Origin: Fimbriimonadaceae bacterium
Lineage (GTDB): Bacteria; Armatimonadota; Fimbriimonadia; Fimbriimonadales; Fimbriimonadaceae
DNA length: 34,882 bases
Assembly: GCA_025934835.1 (NCBI GenBank)
Contig: JAICWL010000030.1
Coordinates: 1-34,882 of the forward strand
Direction: 5' to 3'
This document shows, one piece after another, positions 8,532 to 16,461 of this stretch (position 1 is the first letter of the stretch; every line of letters begins with the position of its first letter). Made by a program: the position numbers and the translations under genes. The notes below the pieces were generated by a model, which was not told where the DNA came from, searched no databases, and saw nothing but the letters and a program-made list of their open reading frames with translations.

Positions 8532-9710
8532 CTACCAGTCTCCCACGCTTCCATCCGAATAGTAGCTTCGACGAGGAAGCTCCTGCTCGAAAGGATGCTT
8601 CGCGATCTCCGCTTCATTCAGTTCGATGCCGAGCCCCGGGCGCGAGCTTGGGTACACGACGCGCCGCTCCAAATCAACTTCGAACCCCTGCGAGACGATG
8701 TCGGCCCGCCAAGGCACGTCCGAGTGGACCGTCTCGCATATAACGTAGCTGGGCGTGGCAAATCCCACTTCGAGCGAGGCGGCTGTGCTTACCGGTCCCT
8801 GCGGATTGTGCGGTGCCAGCGCTACCCGGTGCGCCTCCGCGAGCGCCGCGATCCGCCGGGTCTCGGTGATCCCCCCGCAATGGGTTACGTCGGGCTGGAT
8901 CACGCTCGCCGCCCCGCGCGCCAGCAACTCCCGAAATGCGTGCAGACCCACAAGCCGCTCGCCGGTCGCGATCGGCGTGGAGACGGCGCTTTGGATCCTT
9001 GCCAGGCCATCCACCGACTCGGGCCAGCACGGCTCCTCGAACCAGTAGAGCCCGTACGGCTCCAGAGCTTTGGCAAATTGCAGTCCCATAGCCGGCGACG
9101 GCCGCGCATGGCAGTCGACCATGATGTCGATCGCATCGCCGACGGCCTCCCGCATGGCGGCGACGCAAAGCTCGGCGGCCCGGATCGGCTCGAGCCCCTC
9201 GATCGGCATGGTCTCGGGCACCGCCATCGATTTGAACGCGCTGAACCCCTCCCCGACCGCCTGTTGGGCCAGATCGGCGAATCGGGCCGCCTCGCTCACA
9301 GGCGTCATATAGAAATCCTCCATCCGCCCGCCACCGAGGTGCGAATACAGGCGCACGAAGTCGCGCACCCTTCCGCCCAAAAGCTCGTGCACCGGCACGC
9401 CGTGGATCTTGCCGAGAATGTCCCAAAGGGCGAGGTCGATCCCGCTGATGGCCGTCCCGCGCACGATGCCGTTTCCATGCCAAAAGTGCTGGCGATACAT
9501 CGTCTGCCACAGGTGCTCGATGCGCCGAGGGTCTTCGCCCACAACGAGTTGCGCCAGGTCTTCGATCGCTCCCACGACTCCTCTCGTGTGCCATTCGAGC
9601 GTGGCTTCACCCCAGCCCCACAGGCCGTCTTGGTCTGTCAGGACCTTCACGAAGATCCAGTTGCGCATACGGGCATTGCACACCAGGGTCTCGATTCCAG
9701 TGATTTTCAT
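8532..9710 (-). CDS. Enolase-superfamily sugar acid dehydratase (galactonate dehydratase-like)
   Basis: This 392-aa mandelate racemase/muconate lactonising-type enzyme is predicted to dehydrate an aldonate to a 2-keto-3-deoxy acid. In the barrel, DCHARPSP (Asp ligand and catalytic His), WFEEPCWPE (Glu ligand), ATGERL (Glu ligand), [12 protein letters not shown] and [13 protein letters not shown] (catalytic His) follow the D-galactonate dehydratase pattern more closely than the L-fuconate or rhamnonate one. A good ribosome site (GAGGAAG) precedes ATG 9710. It is the first gene of the seven-gene catabolic operon, 50 bases after the MoxR stop. Substrate assignment within the subgroup is uncertain. 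Confidence 0.9.
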   Translation of the reverse strand: MKITGIETLVCNARMRNWIFVKVLTDQDGLWGWGEATLEWHTRGVVGAIEDLAQLVVGEDPRRIEHLWQTMYRQHFWHGNGIVRGTAISGIDLALWDILGKIHGVPVHELLGGRVRDFVRLYSHLGGGRMEDFYMTPVSEAARFADLAQQAVGEGFSAFKSMAVPETMPIEGLEPIRAAELCVAAMREAVGDAIDIMVDCHARPSPAMGLQFAKALEPYGLYWFEEPCWPESVDGLARIQSAVSTPIATGERLVGLHAFRELLARGAASVIQPDVTHCGGITETRRIAALAEAHRVALAPHNPQGPVSTAASLEVGFATPSYVICETVHSDVPWRADIVSQGFEVDLERRVVYPSSRPGLGIELNEAEIAKHPFEQELPRRSYYSDGSVGDW

Positions 9711-9760
9711 GACGCTTCCTCGGGCACGCCCGCCCTGTGCCTTCTACCCGAAGGCCGACG

Positions 9761-10708
9761 CTACCTCGGCACCGTCTGAGCGTCCACCAGGCTGGAAAGA
9801 ACGCGATCCGCCGTCAGGCCCTCGATCTCCGCCTCGGGACGCAGAAGCACGCGATGGCGCAATACCGGCGCCGCAAGTTCCTTCACGTCGTCCGGAATGA
9901 CGAAATCCCTGCCCCGCATCGCGGCGATCGCCTTTCCGCAATTCAGCAGAGCGATCCCGGCTCGGGGCGAAGCGCCAACAAGCACGTCGTTCGACCGCCG
10001 GGTCGCTTGGACGATCTCGTAGATGTAGTTGAAAATCTTGTCCTCGACCTTGACGCTCCCCACCTCGGCTTGCATCTGGCGAAGCCCCTCGAGATCGACG
10101 ACAGGCTGAATGCCCACCGCATCCAGGTTCTGCGACCTGAAGCCGGCGTTGTGCATTCGAAGCACCTGAACCTCCGCCTCCGGCCCGGGGTAGTCCACAA
10201 CTACCTTGAGAAGAAAGCGATCCTGCTGCGCCTCGGGCAGCGGATAAGTGCCCTCGTAGTCGATCGGGTTCTGGGTTGCGAATACGAGAAACGGCGCCGG
10301 CAGAGCGTGCGGCTCCCCGTCGATCGTCACCCGCCTCTCTTCCATCGCTTCGAGCAGCGCGGCCTGAGTCTTCGGGGGCGTTCGGTTGATCTCGTCGGCG
10401 AGGAGCATCGCCACGAACACAGGTCCCTTGCGGAGCTGGAAGTCGTTCGTCTTGGCGTCGAAAACGCTCGTTCCGATAACGTCGCTCGGCATCAGGTCCG
10501 GCGTGAACTGCACGCGCCCGTATTCCAAGCTGAACGCTCGCGCGAGGCACCGCACGAGTAGCGTTTTGGCGGTGCCGGGAACCCCCTCGAGCAGCACATG
10601 GCCGTCTGCAAGCACAGCCACGAGCACCTGTTCGACGACTTTTTCCTGACCGGCGATAACCTTCCCGATCTCCGAACGAACCGCCTGCGCGGCAGACTCA
10701 ACGCTCAT
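9761..10708 (-). CDS. MoxR-family AAA+ ATPase
   Basis: This 315-aa MoxR-type AAA+ chaperone is thought to help mature or insert partner proteins. Walker A is GVPGTAKT, Walker B/DEIN is LLADEINRTPPKTQAALLEAMEE, followed by the sensor region FATQNPIDYEGTYPLPEAQQDRF and the lid ASPRAGIALL. I use ATG 10708 because SVESAAQAVRSEIG is the usual family beginning. The longer frame upstream crosses the intergenic region. MoxR genes usually sit beside a DUF58 and VWA gene. Neither is next to this one, so its client is not obvious. The downstream neighbour is the dehydratase, and the upstream one, divergent, is a stress-type DUF2382 gene. Confidence 0.93.
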   Translation of the reverse strand: MSVESAAQAVRSEIGKVIAGQEKVVEQVLVAVLADGHVLLEGVPGTAKTLLVRCLARAFSLEYGRVQFTPDLMPSDVIGTSVFDAKTNDFQLRKGPVFVAMLLADEINRTPPKTQAALLEAMEERRVTIDGEPHALPAPFLVFATQNPIDYEGTYPLPEAQQDRFLLKVVVDYPGPEAEVQVLRMHNAGFRSQNLDAVGIQPVVDLEGLRQMQAEVGSVKVEDKIFNYIYEIVQATRRSNDVLVGASPRAGIALLNCGKAIAAMRGRDFVIPDDVKELAAPVLRHRVLLRPEAEIEGLTADRVLSSLVDAQTVPR

Positions 10709-10798
10709 GTTTCGCGGGAGCGTACCTTGGTTGCAGAAGCACAGCCGGAACACCCTGGCCCGAAGGACGTCGAAGTGCGACAAGGGAGAGGATACTTG

Positions 10799-11341
10799 GT
10801 GAACGAAAACAGGACGGTACGAGATCGCAGCGGCGTCGTGGGCAAGGTCCGCGATACGGTTAACGAATCCGGAGCCGTGGTGATCGAGATCCCCGACGGG
10901 CGTTCATTCGTGGTTCCGAAGGAGATACTTCAAGCCTCGCCGGAAGGCGATTGGATGGCGCCTTTCTCATTCCAAGCAAGGGACGAGTTGGTGGCCGCGG
11001 GGGCCGCTGAGGTGCCTGCCGCATTTCGCCCGAAGCGCACGGCGGCGACCGACGATCTCGAGCCGGAAGAGCCGATCGAGCCCCAGTGGAAGCTGACGAG
11101 CGAGCAGATCAGCATCGCGCGCGTCCCCGTCAATCGCCTCCTCGATCAGCCCGCGGAAAATCGTCAGGAGGGGGACACTCTCATCATTCCGGTCGTAGAG
11201 GAAGTGCTGGTGCTTCAAAAACGCATTTTGCTGCGCGAGGAGCTTCGAATTACGAAGATTCGTTGCGCGGTAAAACAGCCGCAGCCGGTGCCTCTCGAGC
11301 GCTTTACGAGCGGCAACGACAACGGCGCCACTGTGCTGTGA
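10799..11341 (+). CDS. DUF2382 (YsnF/AvaK-type) stress-associated protein
   Basis: The product has 180 aa. The N-terminal 60 residues form a short beta-rich part (SGVVGKVRDTV, then VVIEIPDGRSFVVPKE), as seen in PRC-like modules. The C-terminal half is a DUF2382 domain with IPVVEEVLVLQKRILLREELRITK. DUF2382 proteins are linked to general stress responses, but their biochemical role is not known. GTG 10799 is chosen because GGGAGAGG lies at the right distance before it and upstream codons fall in the divergent MoxR region. An earlier ATG in this frame (10598) would overlap the moxR gene and is unlikely. A GC-rich inverted repeat (CCCGGG pairs) lies just after the stop. Confidence 0.75.
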   Translation: MNENRTVRDRSGVVGKVRDTVNESGAVVIEIPDGRSFVVPKEILQASPEGDWMAPFSFQARDELVAAGAAEVPAAFRPKRTAATDDLEPEEPIEPQWKLTSEQISIARVPVNRLLDQPAENRQEGDTLIIPVVEEVLVLQKRILLREELRITKIRCAVKQPQPVPLERFTSGNDNGATVL

Positions 11342-11396
11342 CCTGTCCCGGGAACCTGAGCCCCGGGGGTATACTTGTTGGTTCCGAACGAGACTT

Positions 11397-11888
11397 ATGC
11401 TCCCTAATCCCGACATCCTCAACGAGTACGAGCACGGAAAGTTCGTACTGTCGAATCTTGCCGCCAAACGCGCGAAGCAGCTCAAGGAGGGCGCGTCTCC
11501 CCTGGTTCAAATCGAATCGAACCACCCGTTGACCATCGCGCTCGCAGAGATCGCCGCCGGGAAGATCAAGCCGATTATGCCGACCGCCATCGAGGCGATT
11601 CCGCCGGTCGCAGAAGGCCCACTCCTTATCGACGAGACGATGCCCGCCGAACTCGGCATGCTTCTCCCGGCGCTCGACGAAACCGAGGTCGCTCTCGTAT
11701 CTACTGCCGCTTTGGAGGACCACGAACCGGAGCTCGAATCGGACGTGGATGCCGAAGAACCGGTCACGCTGTCTAGCCTCGTGGGAGAGGAAGAAGAGGA
11801 AGCCGCCCGTCCGAGCGACGACGACACGCTTTCGCTCAGCGACATCGAGGAACAAGAATCCGCAAGCGAAGAGGAAGCCGAAGAATAA
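11397..11888 (+). CDS. rpoZ: RNA polymerase omega subunit with a long acidic C-terminal tail
   Basis: The first 60 residues are a standard omega: ILNEYEHGKFVLSNLAAKRAKQ, then NHPLTIALAEIAAGKIKP. This subunit binds beta-prime and aids RNA polymerase assembly. Typical omegas have 60-100 residues. This one has 163. Residues from about 65 on are low-complexity, rich in Glu, Asp, Ser and Ala, and end in a run of acidic residues (EEEEEAARPSDDD, SEEEAEE). TATACT at 11370-11375 is a possible -10, with no convincing -35. The stop is 3 bases before dnaJ, so rpoZ is probably the first gene of an rpoZ-dnaJ-prmA-rsmE unit. Confidence 0.9.
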   Translation: MLPNPDILNEYEHGKFVLSNLAAKRAKQLKEGASPLVQIESNHPLTIALAEIAAGKIKPIMPTAIEAIPPVAEGPLLIDETMPAELGMLLPALDETEVALVSTAALEDHEPELESDVDAEEPVTLSSLVGEEEEEAARPSDDDTLSLSDIEEQESASEEEAEE

Positions 11889-11891
11889 TTG

Positions 11892-12998
11892 ATGACCAAG
11901 CGGGATCCTTACGAGGTCCTGGGCGTGTCGCGTGGCGCGGGCCCGGAGGAGATCAAGACGGCTTACCGGCGTCTCGCGCGCCGTTATCATCCGGACGTCA
12001 ATCCGGACGATCCGGGTGCCGAAGAAAAGTTTAAGGAGATCGGCCAGGCGTACGCCATCCTCGGCGATGCCGATCGCCGCGCGCAATACGACCGATTCGG
12101 CACGACCGACGAGCAGGCGATGCCGAACGCCGACTTTTTCGCCGGAGGCTTCGGAGACCTGTTCGATATGTTCTTTGGCGGAGCGGCGAACGCCCGCCGC
12201 TCGCCCGGGAGAGACGGCGAGGATGTCCGAGTCGACATCGAGCTCTCGCTCCAAGAACTGCTGACCGGAGTGGAAAGGGAAGTCGAAGTCGAAAGGACGA
12301 CCCTCTGCACCGCATGCGGCGGCACCGGAGTCGAGGGAGGCAAGCAGCCGGAGACCTGCCCGACCTGCAAGGGCCAAGGCGCCGTTAGCGCCGTCCGCAA
12401 TACGTTTCTCGGCCAAGTTCGCACGTCCACAACCTGCCCCGCGTGCCAGGGCGAGGGCAAGATCATCAAAGACCCCTGCAAGGAATGCAGCGGGCGCGGA
12501 GTCGTGCCGGAAGAGGCCAAGGTCATGGTGAAGGTGCCGGCAGGCGTCGAGCATGGCATGAAAATCCACATGCCGGGGCACGGCGGCGACGGTGTTCATG
12601 GGGGACGACCCGGCGACCTCTACGTCGTGCTGCACGTCGCGCCGGATAAGCGCTTCGAGCGCCGCGGCCAGGTTTTGTACACCTCGCTCTCGATCACATT
12701 CTCCCAAGCCGCGCTCGGCGACGAAGTGGAGATCGAAGGGCTCGAGGCCCCGATACCGATTCAGATAAACCCCGGTACGCAGCCAGGCCAGCAAATCATC
12801 GTGCGAGGGCAGGGGCTGCCGCCTCTGCATGGTGGGCGACGCGGCGACCTGGTCGTCCAGGTCTCCGTGCACGTTCCCGAAAAGCTCAGCGACGCGCAAG
12901 CCAAAGCTCTGCGGGATTTCGCCGAGCTTAGCGGCGAAAGCATTCCGAAAGGCGCGGCCAAAGGCGGCTTTCTCGGCGGCCTGTTCAAAGGCAGATGA
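11892..12998 (+). CDS. dnaJ: Chaperone protein DnaJ (type I Hsp40)
   Basis: This 368-aa co-chaperone delivers substrates to DnaK and stimulates its ATPase. The J domain (residues 4-68) holds the HPD motif in YHPDVNP. A short Gly/Phe region with [16 protein letters not shown] follows. The zinc domain has all four repeats: [24 protein letters not shown] and CKECSGRG. C-terminal beta domains I and II follow, then a Gly-rich end. A TTG codon directly before ATG could also start translation, but ATG 11892 gives the usual N-terminus. No dnaK, grpE or hrcA is adjacent. The stop overlaps prmA (ATGA). Confidence 0.97.
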   Translation: MTKRDPYEVLGVSRGAGPEEIKTAYRRLARRYHPDVNPDDPGAEEKFKEIGQAYAILGDADRRAQYDRFGTTDEQAMPNADFFAGGFGDLFDMFFGGAANARRSPGRDGEDVRVDIELSLQELLTGVEREVEVERTTLCTACGGTGVEGGKQPETCPTCKGQGAVSAVRNTFLGQVRTSTTCPACQGEGKIIKDPCKECSGRGVVPEEAKVMVKVPAGVEHGMKIHMPGHGGDGVHGGRPGDLYVVLHVAPDKRFERRGQVLYTSLSITFSQAALGDEVEIEGLEAPIPIQINPGTQPGQQIIVRGQGLPPLHGGRRGDLVVQVSVHVPEKLSDAQAKALRDFAELSGESIPKGAAKGGFLGGLFKGR

Positions 12999-13846
12999 GC
13001 TGGGTTCAGCTGCGGGCCACAGTCAGCCCGGCCCCGATAGACTGGTCGCCGTTCGTGGAAGCGTTCCTCCGTCACGGGGTCGAGAACACCCTCTTGGAAG
13101 CTGATGCCCTTGTCGGCTGCGTTGTCGATGTACCCGGCGCGTCCGAAGTGGTTAAGGAGCTTGCCGCAGATCTCGAGGCGCTCGGAGCGGAGATCTCCCA
13201 ATCCAAGCTTCCGGAATCGAATTGGGAAGACGCCTGGAAGCAATTCTTCAAGCCTCGCCGCATTGGAAGCAAGTTCGTGATCCGGCCCACATGGGAGCCA
13301 TTCGACTCCGAGCCGGACGACTGCGTTATCGTGCTGGACCCCGGGCAGGCGTTCGGAACCGGCGACCACCCGACGACGCGTCTATGCCTGGAGCTCATGG
13401 AGACCGTGGACCTGCGAAACAAATCTGTAGCCGACGTGGGATGCGGAAGTGGGGTTCTTTCGATCGCCGCGAAATTGCTCGGGGCGGCCCAGGTCGACGC
13501 CGTCGATATCGATCCGATCGCCGCGCAGGTGGCCAGGCAGAACGCTGCGCTGAACGGCGTGGAGATCGAGGCCATCGCAGGCGAAGGATTCGCCGCTCGT
13601 CTCTCGACCAGGACCTACGACCTGATTCTGAGCAACATCATAAGCGCCACTCTAATCAGGGTTGCGCCCGAAGCTTTCGCGCGCATCAAACCTGGCGGCC
13701 AATGGATCGTAAGCGGGATCATGGAGTCGAACTGGCCCGACGTCCGATCCGCCGCCGAAGGCCTGGGTTTTCAGGTGGCCGAAGCACGGAGCGAGGACGA
13801 CTGGGTTGCAGCCCGTTTCGAGCGGCCGGGGGGAGTCGAGCGATGA
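12995..13846 (+). CDS. prmA: Ribosomal protein L11 methyltransferase
   Basis: This SAM-dependent enzyme of 283 aa methylates ribosomal protein L11. The N-terminal L11-recognition domain (about residues 1-95) ends with [11 protein letters not shown] and a linker. The catalytic part has the family hallmark [20 protein letters not shown], the SAM motif [13 protein letters not shown], and LILSNI, corresponding to the usual NILA motif. The C-terminal WIVSGI is standard. It starts inside the dnaJ stop and ends overlapping rsmE (ATGA at both ends). The dnaJ-prmA-rsmE order is common in bacteria and supports the call. Confidence 0.95.
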   Translation: MSWVQLRATVSPAPIDWSPFVEAFLRHGVENTLLEADALVGCVVDVPGASEVVKELAADLEALGAEISQSKLPESNWEDAWKQFFKPRRIGSKFVIRPTWEPFDSEPDDCVIVLDPGQAFGTGDHPTTRLCLELMETVDLRNKSVADVGCGSGVLSIAAKLLGAAQVDAVDIDPIAAQVARQNAALNGVEIEAIAGEGFAARLSTRTYDLILSNIISATLIRVAPEAFARIKPGGQWIVSGIMESNWPDVRSAAEGLGFQVAEARSEDDWVAARFERPGGVER

Positions 13847-14535
13847 GCTCTCTTCGTTCACTGCCGCGATTATTCGTGCCGGGAGCAACGGCCGAAAGCG
13901 AATTCGAGCTTCCGAAGCCGGAGGTTGAAAAGCTCCGCCATGTGCTGCGCCTGTCTTCAGGCGCGGAAATCGCGGTCCTGCCCGACGATGGCTCGATCAT
14001 TCGATGCAGGCTTCAGGGGCATCGCGCGGTGCCGATCGAGGTCACCCGGCCCGAAACCGAGCCGAACCTAAAGCTCACGCTGGCCCAAGCGCTTCCAAAG
14101 GGAGAAAAGCTCGACGAGATCGTCCGCGCCTGCACCGAAATTGGCGTTTCACGATTCGTGCTATTCCCGTCCGAACGCTCTGTCGTGCGATGGGACAAGC
14201 TGAAGCTTCAAGAGCGGATGCGCAGGCTGCGAGCCATCTCCATGGAATCGGCCGAAGTCAGCTTTCGCACGAGGGTTCCCGAGCTTGAAACCGCCGAGAG
14301 CCTGAAGGCAGTCCTCGATGCGTTTCCCGACGCTACGGTGCTTTCCGAAATCGAAGGTGTCGAGAAGCGGCTCGGCCAGGACGTTGGCGCCCACACCATC
14401 GTGGTCGGACCCGAAGGCGGCTGGTCGCCGAAGGAGGTTGCGCTCATCGGCCGACGTGGAGTGACGCTGGGTCCGAGAGTCCTGAGGGTCGAGCATGCCG
14501 GTGCGGCTGCCGCCGCGCTGCTGCTCCTGAGCTGA
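13843..14535 (+). CDS. rsmE: 16S rRNA m3U1498 methyltransferase
   Basis: This 230-aa SPOUT-class enzyme methylates U1498 in helix 44 of 16S rRNA. The N-terminal PUA-like part covers RLFVP through about residue 65 (HVLRLSSGAEI). The knotted SAM-binding part has QALPKGEKLDEIVRACTEIG, RSVVRW, the conserved VVGPEGGWSPKE and LGPRVLRVEHAGAAA. ATG 13843 overlaps the prmA stop. The frame is open far upstream inside prmA, but the family N-terminus begins here. It converges on dsbD with only 3 bases between stops. Confidence 0.95.
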   Translation: MSSLRSLPRLFVPGATAESEFELPKPEVEKLRHVLRLSSGAEIAVLPDDGSIIRCRLQGHRAVPIEVTRPETEPNLKLTLAQALPKGEKLDEIVRACTEIGVSRFVLFPSERSVVRWDKLKLQERMRRLRAISMESAEVSFRTRVPELETAESLKAVLDAFPDATVLSEIEGVEKRLGQDVGAHTIVVGPEGGWSPKEVALIGRRGVTLGPRVLRVEHAGAAAAALLLLS

Positions 14536-14542
14536 GGCTCAG
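14527..14542. terminator. Short hairpin across the rsmE/dsbD convergent stops
   Basis: CTGAGC (14527-14532), loop TGAG and GCTCAG (14537-14542) form a 6-bp stem that includes both stop codons. No T-tract follows on either strand, so this is at best a weak bidirectional terminator. Confidence 0.3.
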
Positions 14543-16302
14543 CCCTTGAGGAACCGCACGAATTCATTCGGATCGCGCGTTGTGCTGGTCCTTTGCAGAA
14601 CCTTGCCCTCGGGCGACACGCTCACGTACGCCGGCAGGGTCACCTCGCCCGTAAGCTGGACTTGAAGCTGCTGATTTCGCTGATCCGAAGCCCTCTCCCG
14701 ATCGGTGTAAAGCTCGACGAGCACGTACTTCGACAGCGCTCGCTTAACTTCGGGCAGAGGGAACATGTTCTTTTCCATCCAGCGGCAATTGGTGCAGGTA
14801 ACGCCGGTGAAGTTGATCAGGATCGGCCGATTCGTCTGGCGAGCAACCTGAAGCGCATGATCGTAATCCTCCAGCCACCCACCGACCTTGCTTGGAGGCA
14901 TGAACGCCTCGAGTTCGCCCAACGATCTGCCCGGCGCCGCACTCGCGAAATACACCGCGACGCCTAAGGTGCACACGGCCAGTGCGAGGCGACCCAGGCC
15001 GACCTTCTTGGGGCGCTCCGCGTGCGGCAAAGGGAGAATTCCGGCCAGGAACAGCGCGGCCGCCAGAGCGATAAGAGCCCAGATGGCCAGGAAAACCGGC
15101 CGTGGCAGGATGCCCGTCCCCCAAACGAGGTCGGCGTTGCTCACGAACTTTACGGCCGCCGCAAGTTCCACGAACCCCATGAACCCTTCCAAGGTCACCA
15201 TCCAAGTGCCCGATTTGGGCAGTTTCGCCAGGTAGCCCGGAAACAGCGCAAGAAGGAAAAACGGAAGCGCGAATGCCGAGCTGAACACGAGCATTCCGAG
15301 GACCGGATACAGGAAATCTCCCTTTGCCGCATCGACGAGAACCGCGCCGACGAACGGCACGGCGCAAGTGAACGAAGTCAGCGTGAACGTGAGGCCCATG
15401 AGCGCCGGAGCGAGCAGGCCCTTCTTGCCGCTGGCGCTAAACCGATTCGTAAGGCTCGAAGGGAGCGTTAGCTGCACCACCCCGAATAGATTCAGCGCAA
15501 GGTAGATGAATATCGCCCCGAGCACCAGGTTTGTCCAGGGATTCGTCGCGAACTTCTGCACGCCGCTAGCCCCGAAGATCACCGCCATGGCAATGCCAAG
15601 CAGCGTGTATGCCGAAATGATCCCGAGGCAATAGGCGCCGGCATGGAGCACGCCCGAGCCCTCTTGGCGCTGCTTGGAGAAGAAGCTGACGGTGATCGGG
15701 ACCATCGGAAAAACGCACGGCGTGAGCAATGCCAGCAGCCCGGCAAGGAGCGATAGGAGCAGAAATGATCCGAGACCCTCGTGCCGCGCTTGGCTCACCG
15801 CATTGCCGAATGGAGGCGGAGGAGCGGCGATGCCTGCGGAACTGTCCGGTTTGGCGCCGGAGAGGCTCAGTTCCTCCGTCTTGGGCGGCATGCACGACAT
15901 CGCATTGCAGACCTGATATCGAACCCGCACGGCCCCTGAGGTGAGAGATGGGCCGAGATGCACCGGCACCTTGAAGTCCACGTCGTTTTCGAACATCTCC
16001 ACCTGGATGCCGAAATTCTTATCCAGCTCTCTCTTCGGAGTCGGCTGGGTCGGCGCCGACGTGGCCTTGAGCGGCGCCACGACTTCGATGGTGGTCTTAA
16101 TGGGCCCGCCGGTGCCTTGAGTCAAGGAGTACACATGCCAGCCGCTATCGATCTGCCCACGCAGATCGAGCACTGCGTCGGTGTTCGGCTTGGCGCCCGG
16201 GGGCACGGTCAGTGTCCAATGCACTCTCGCTTGCGCGAAGCAAACGGAGGCTATCAGCAAGAGACAGGCGATGATCGCCAGCCGGGTCGTACGAATTCTC
16301 AT
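14539..16302 (-). CDS. dsbD: Thiol:disulfide interchange protein DsbD (three-domain)
   Basis: This inner-membrane electron conduit carries reducing power from cytoplasmic thioredoxin to periplasmic thiol proteins. The product is 587 aa. It has a signal peptide (MRIRTTRLAIIACLLLIAS, then VCFA), an N-terminal DsbD-alpha domain ending with the cysteine pair in VCNAMSCMPP, and a membrane domain of about eight helices with the two redox cysteines in LLTPCVFPM and LTSFTCAVPF. A C-terminal thioredoxin-like domain follows, with CTNC in GVTCTNCRWME near residue 500. All three cysteine pairs are present. A possible -10 (TAAAAT, minus strand) stands about 20 bases before ATG 16302. Cytochrome maturation or disulfide isomerisation partners are not in the window. 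Confidence 0.95.
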   Translation of the reverse strand: MRIRTTRLAIIACLLLIASVCFAQARVHWTLTVPPGAKPNTDAVLDLRGQIDSGWHVYSLTQGTGGPIKTTIEVVAPLKATSAPTQPTPKRELDKNFGIQVEMFENDVDFKVPVHLGPSLTSGAVRVRYQVCNAMSCMPPKTEELSLSGAKPDSSAGIAAPPPPFGNAVSQARHEGLGSFLLLSLLAGLLALLTPCVFPMVPITVSFFSKQRQEGSGVLHAGAYCLGIISAYTLLGIAMAVIFGASGVQKFATNPWTNLVLGAIFIYLALNLFGVVQLTLPSSLTNRFSASGKKGLLAPALMGLTFTLTSFTCAVPFVGAVLVDAAKGDFLYPVLGMLVFSSAFALPFFLLALFPGYLAKLPKSGTWMVTLEGFMGFVELAAAVKFVSNADLVWGTGILPRPVFLAIWALIALAAALFLAGILPLPHAERPKKVGLGRLALAVCTLGVAVYFASAAPGRSLGELEAFMPPSKVGGWLEDYDHALQVARQTNRPILINFTGVTCTNCRWMEKNMFPLPEVKRALSKYVLVELYTDRERASDQRNQQLQVQLTGEVTLPAYVSVSPEGKVLQRTSTTRDPNEFVRFLKG

Positions 16303-16408
16303 GCGAAAGTGGTGGGAAACCTCATTTTATCCTACAGCTTCGAGTCGGCCCCGGTTCCTCATCTGCCCGACGGCCGTAACGTGGAAGCCGCTTAGAAGTT
16401 CCAACAAG

Positions 16409-16440
16409 ATGGCCGCGGCCCGCATAAGGGCCGCGGCCAT
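16409..16440 (-). terminator. GC-rich hairpin terminator after the STN-domain gene
   Basis: ATGGCCGCGGCCC (16409-16421) and GGGCCGCGGCCAT (16428-16440) make a perfect 13-bp stem with loop GCATAA. It lies 21 bases past the minus-strand stop at 16462. On the minus strand it is followed by CTTGTTGG, only weakly T-rich, so termination may be partial. Confidence 0.6.
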
Positions 16441-16461
16441 GATGTGTTCGATCGAGCGGGC

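Noticed and set aside
10790-10800. Promoter -10 (GATACT) directly before the DUF2382 start, similar to TATACT before rpoZ
   Set aside because: It would place the transcript start inside the coding region and no -35 fits. The likeness of the two strings is probably chance.
11304-12899. 531-codon minus-strand frame opposite rpoZ and dnaJ
   Set aside because: Antisense shadow of two well-supported genes. No plausible start region or domain.
13222-13842. Long upstream extension of the rsmE frame inside prmA
   Set aside because: It overlaps the real prmA gene in another frame. ATGA coupling and the family N-terminus fix the start at 13843.
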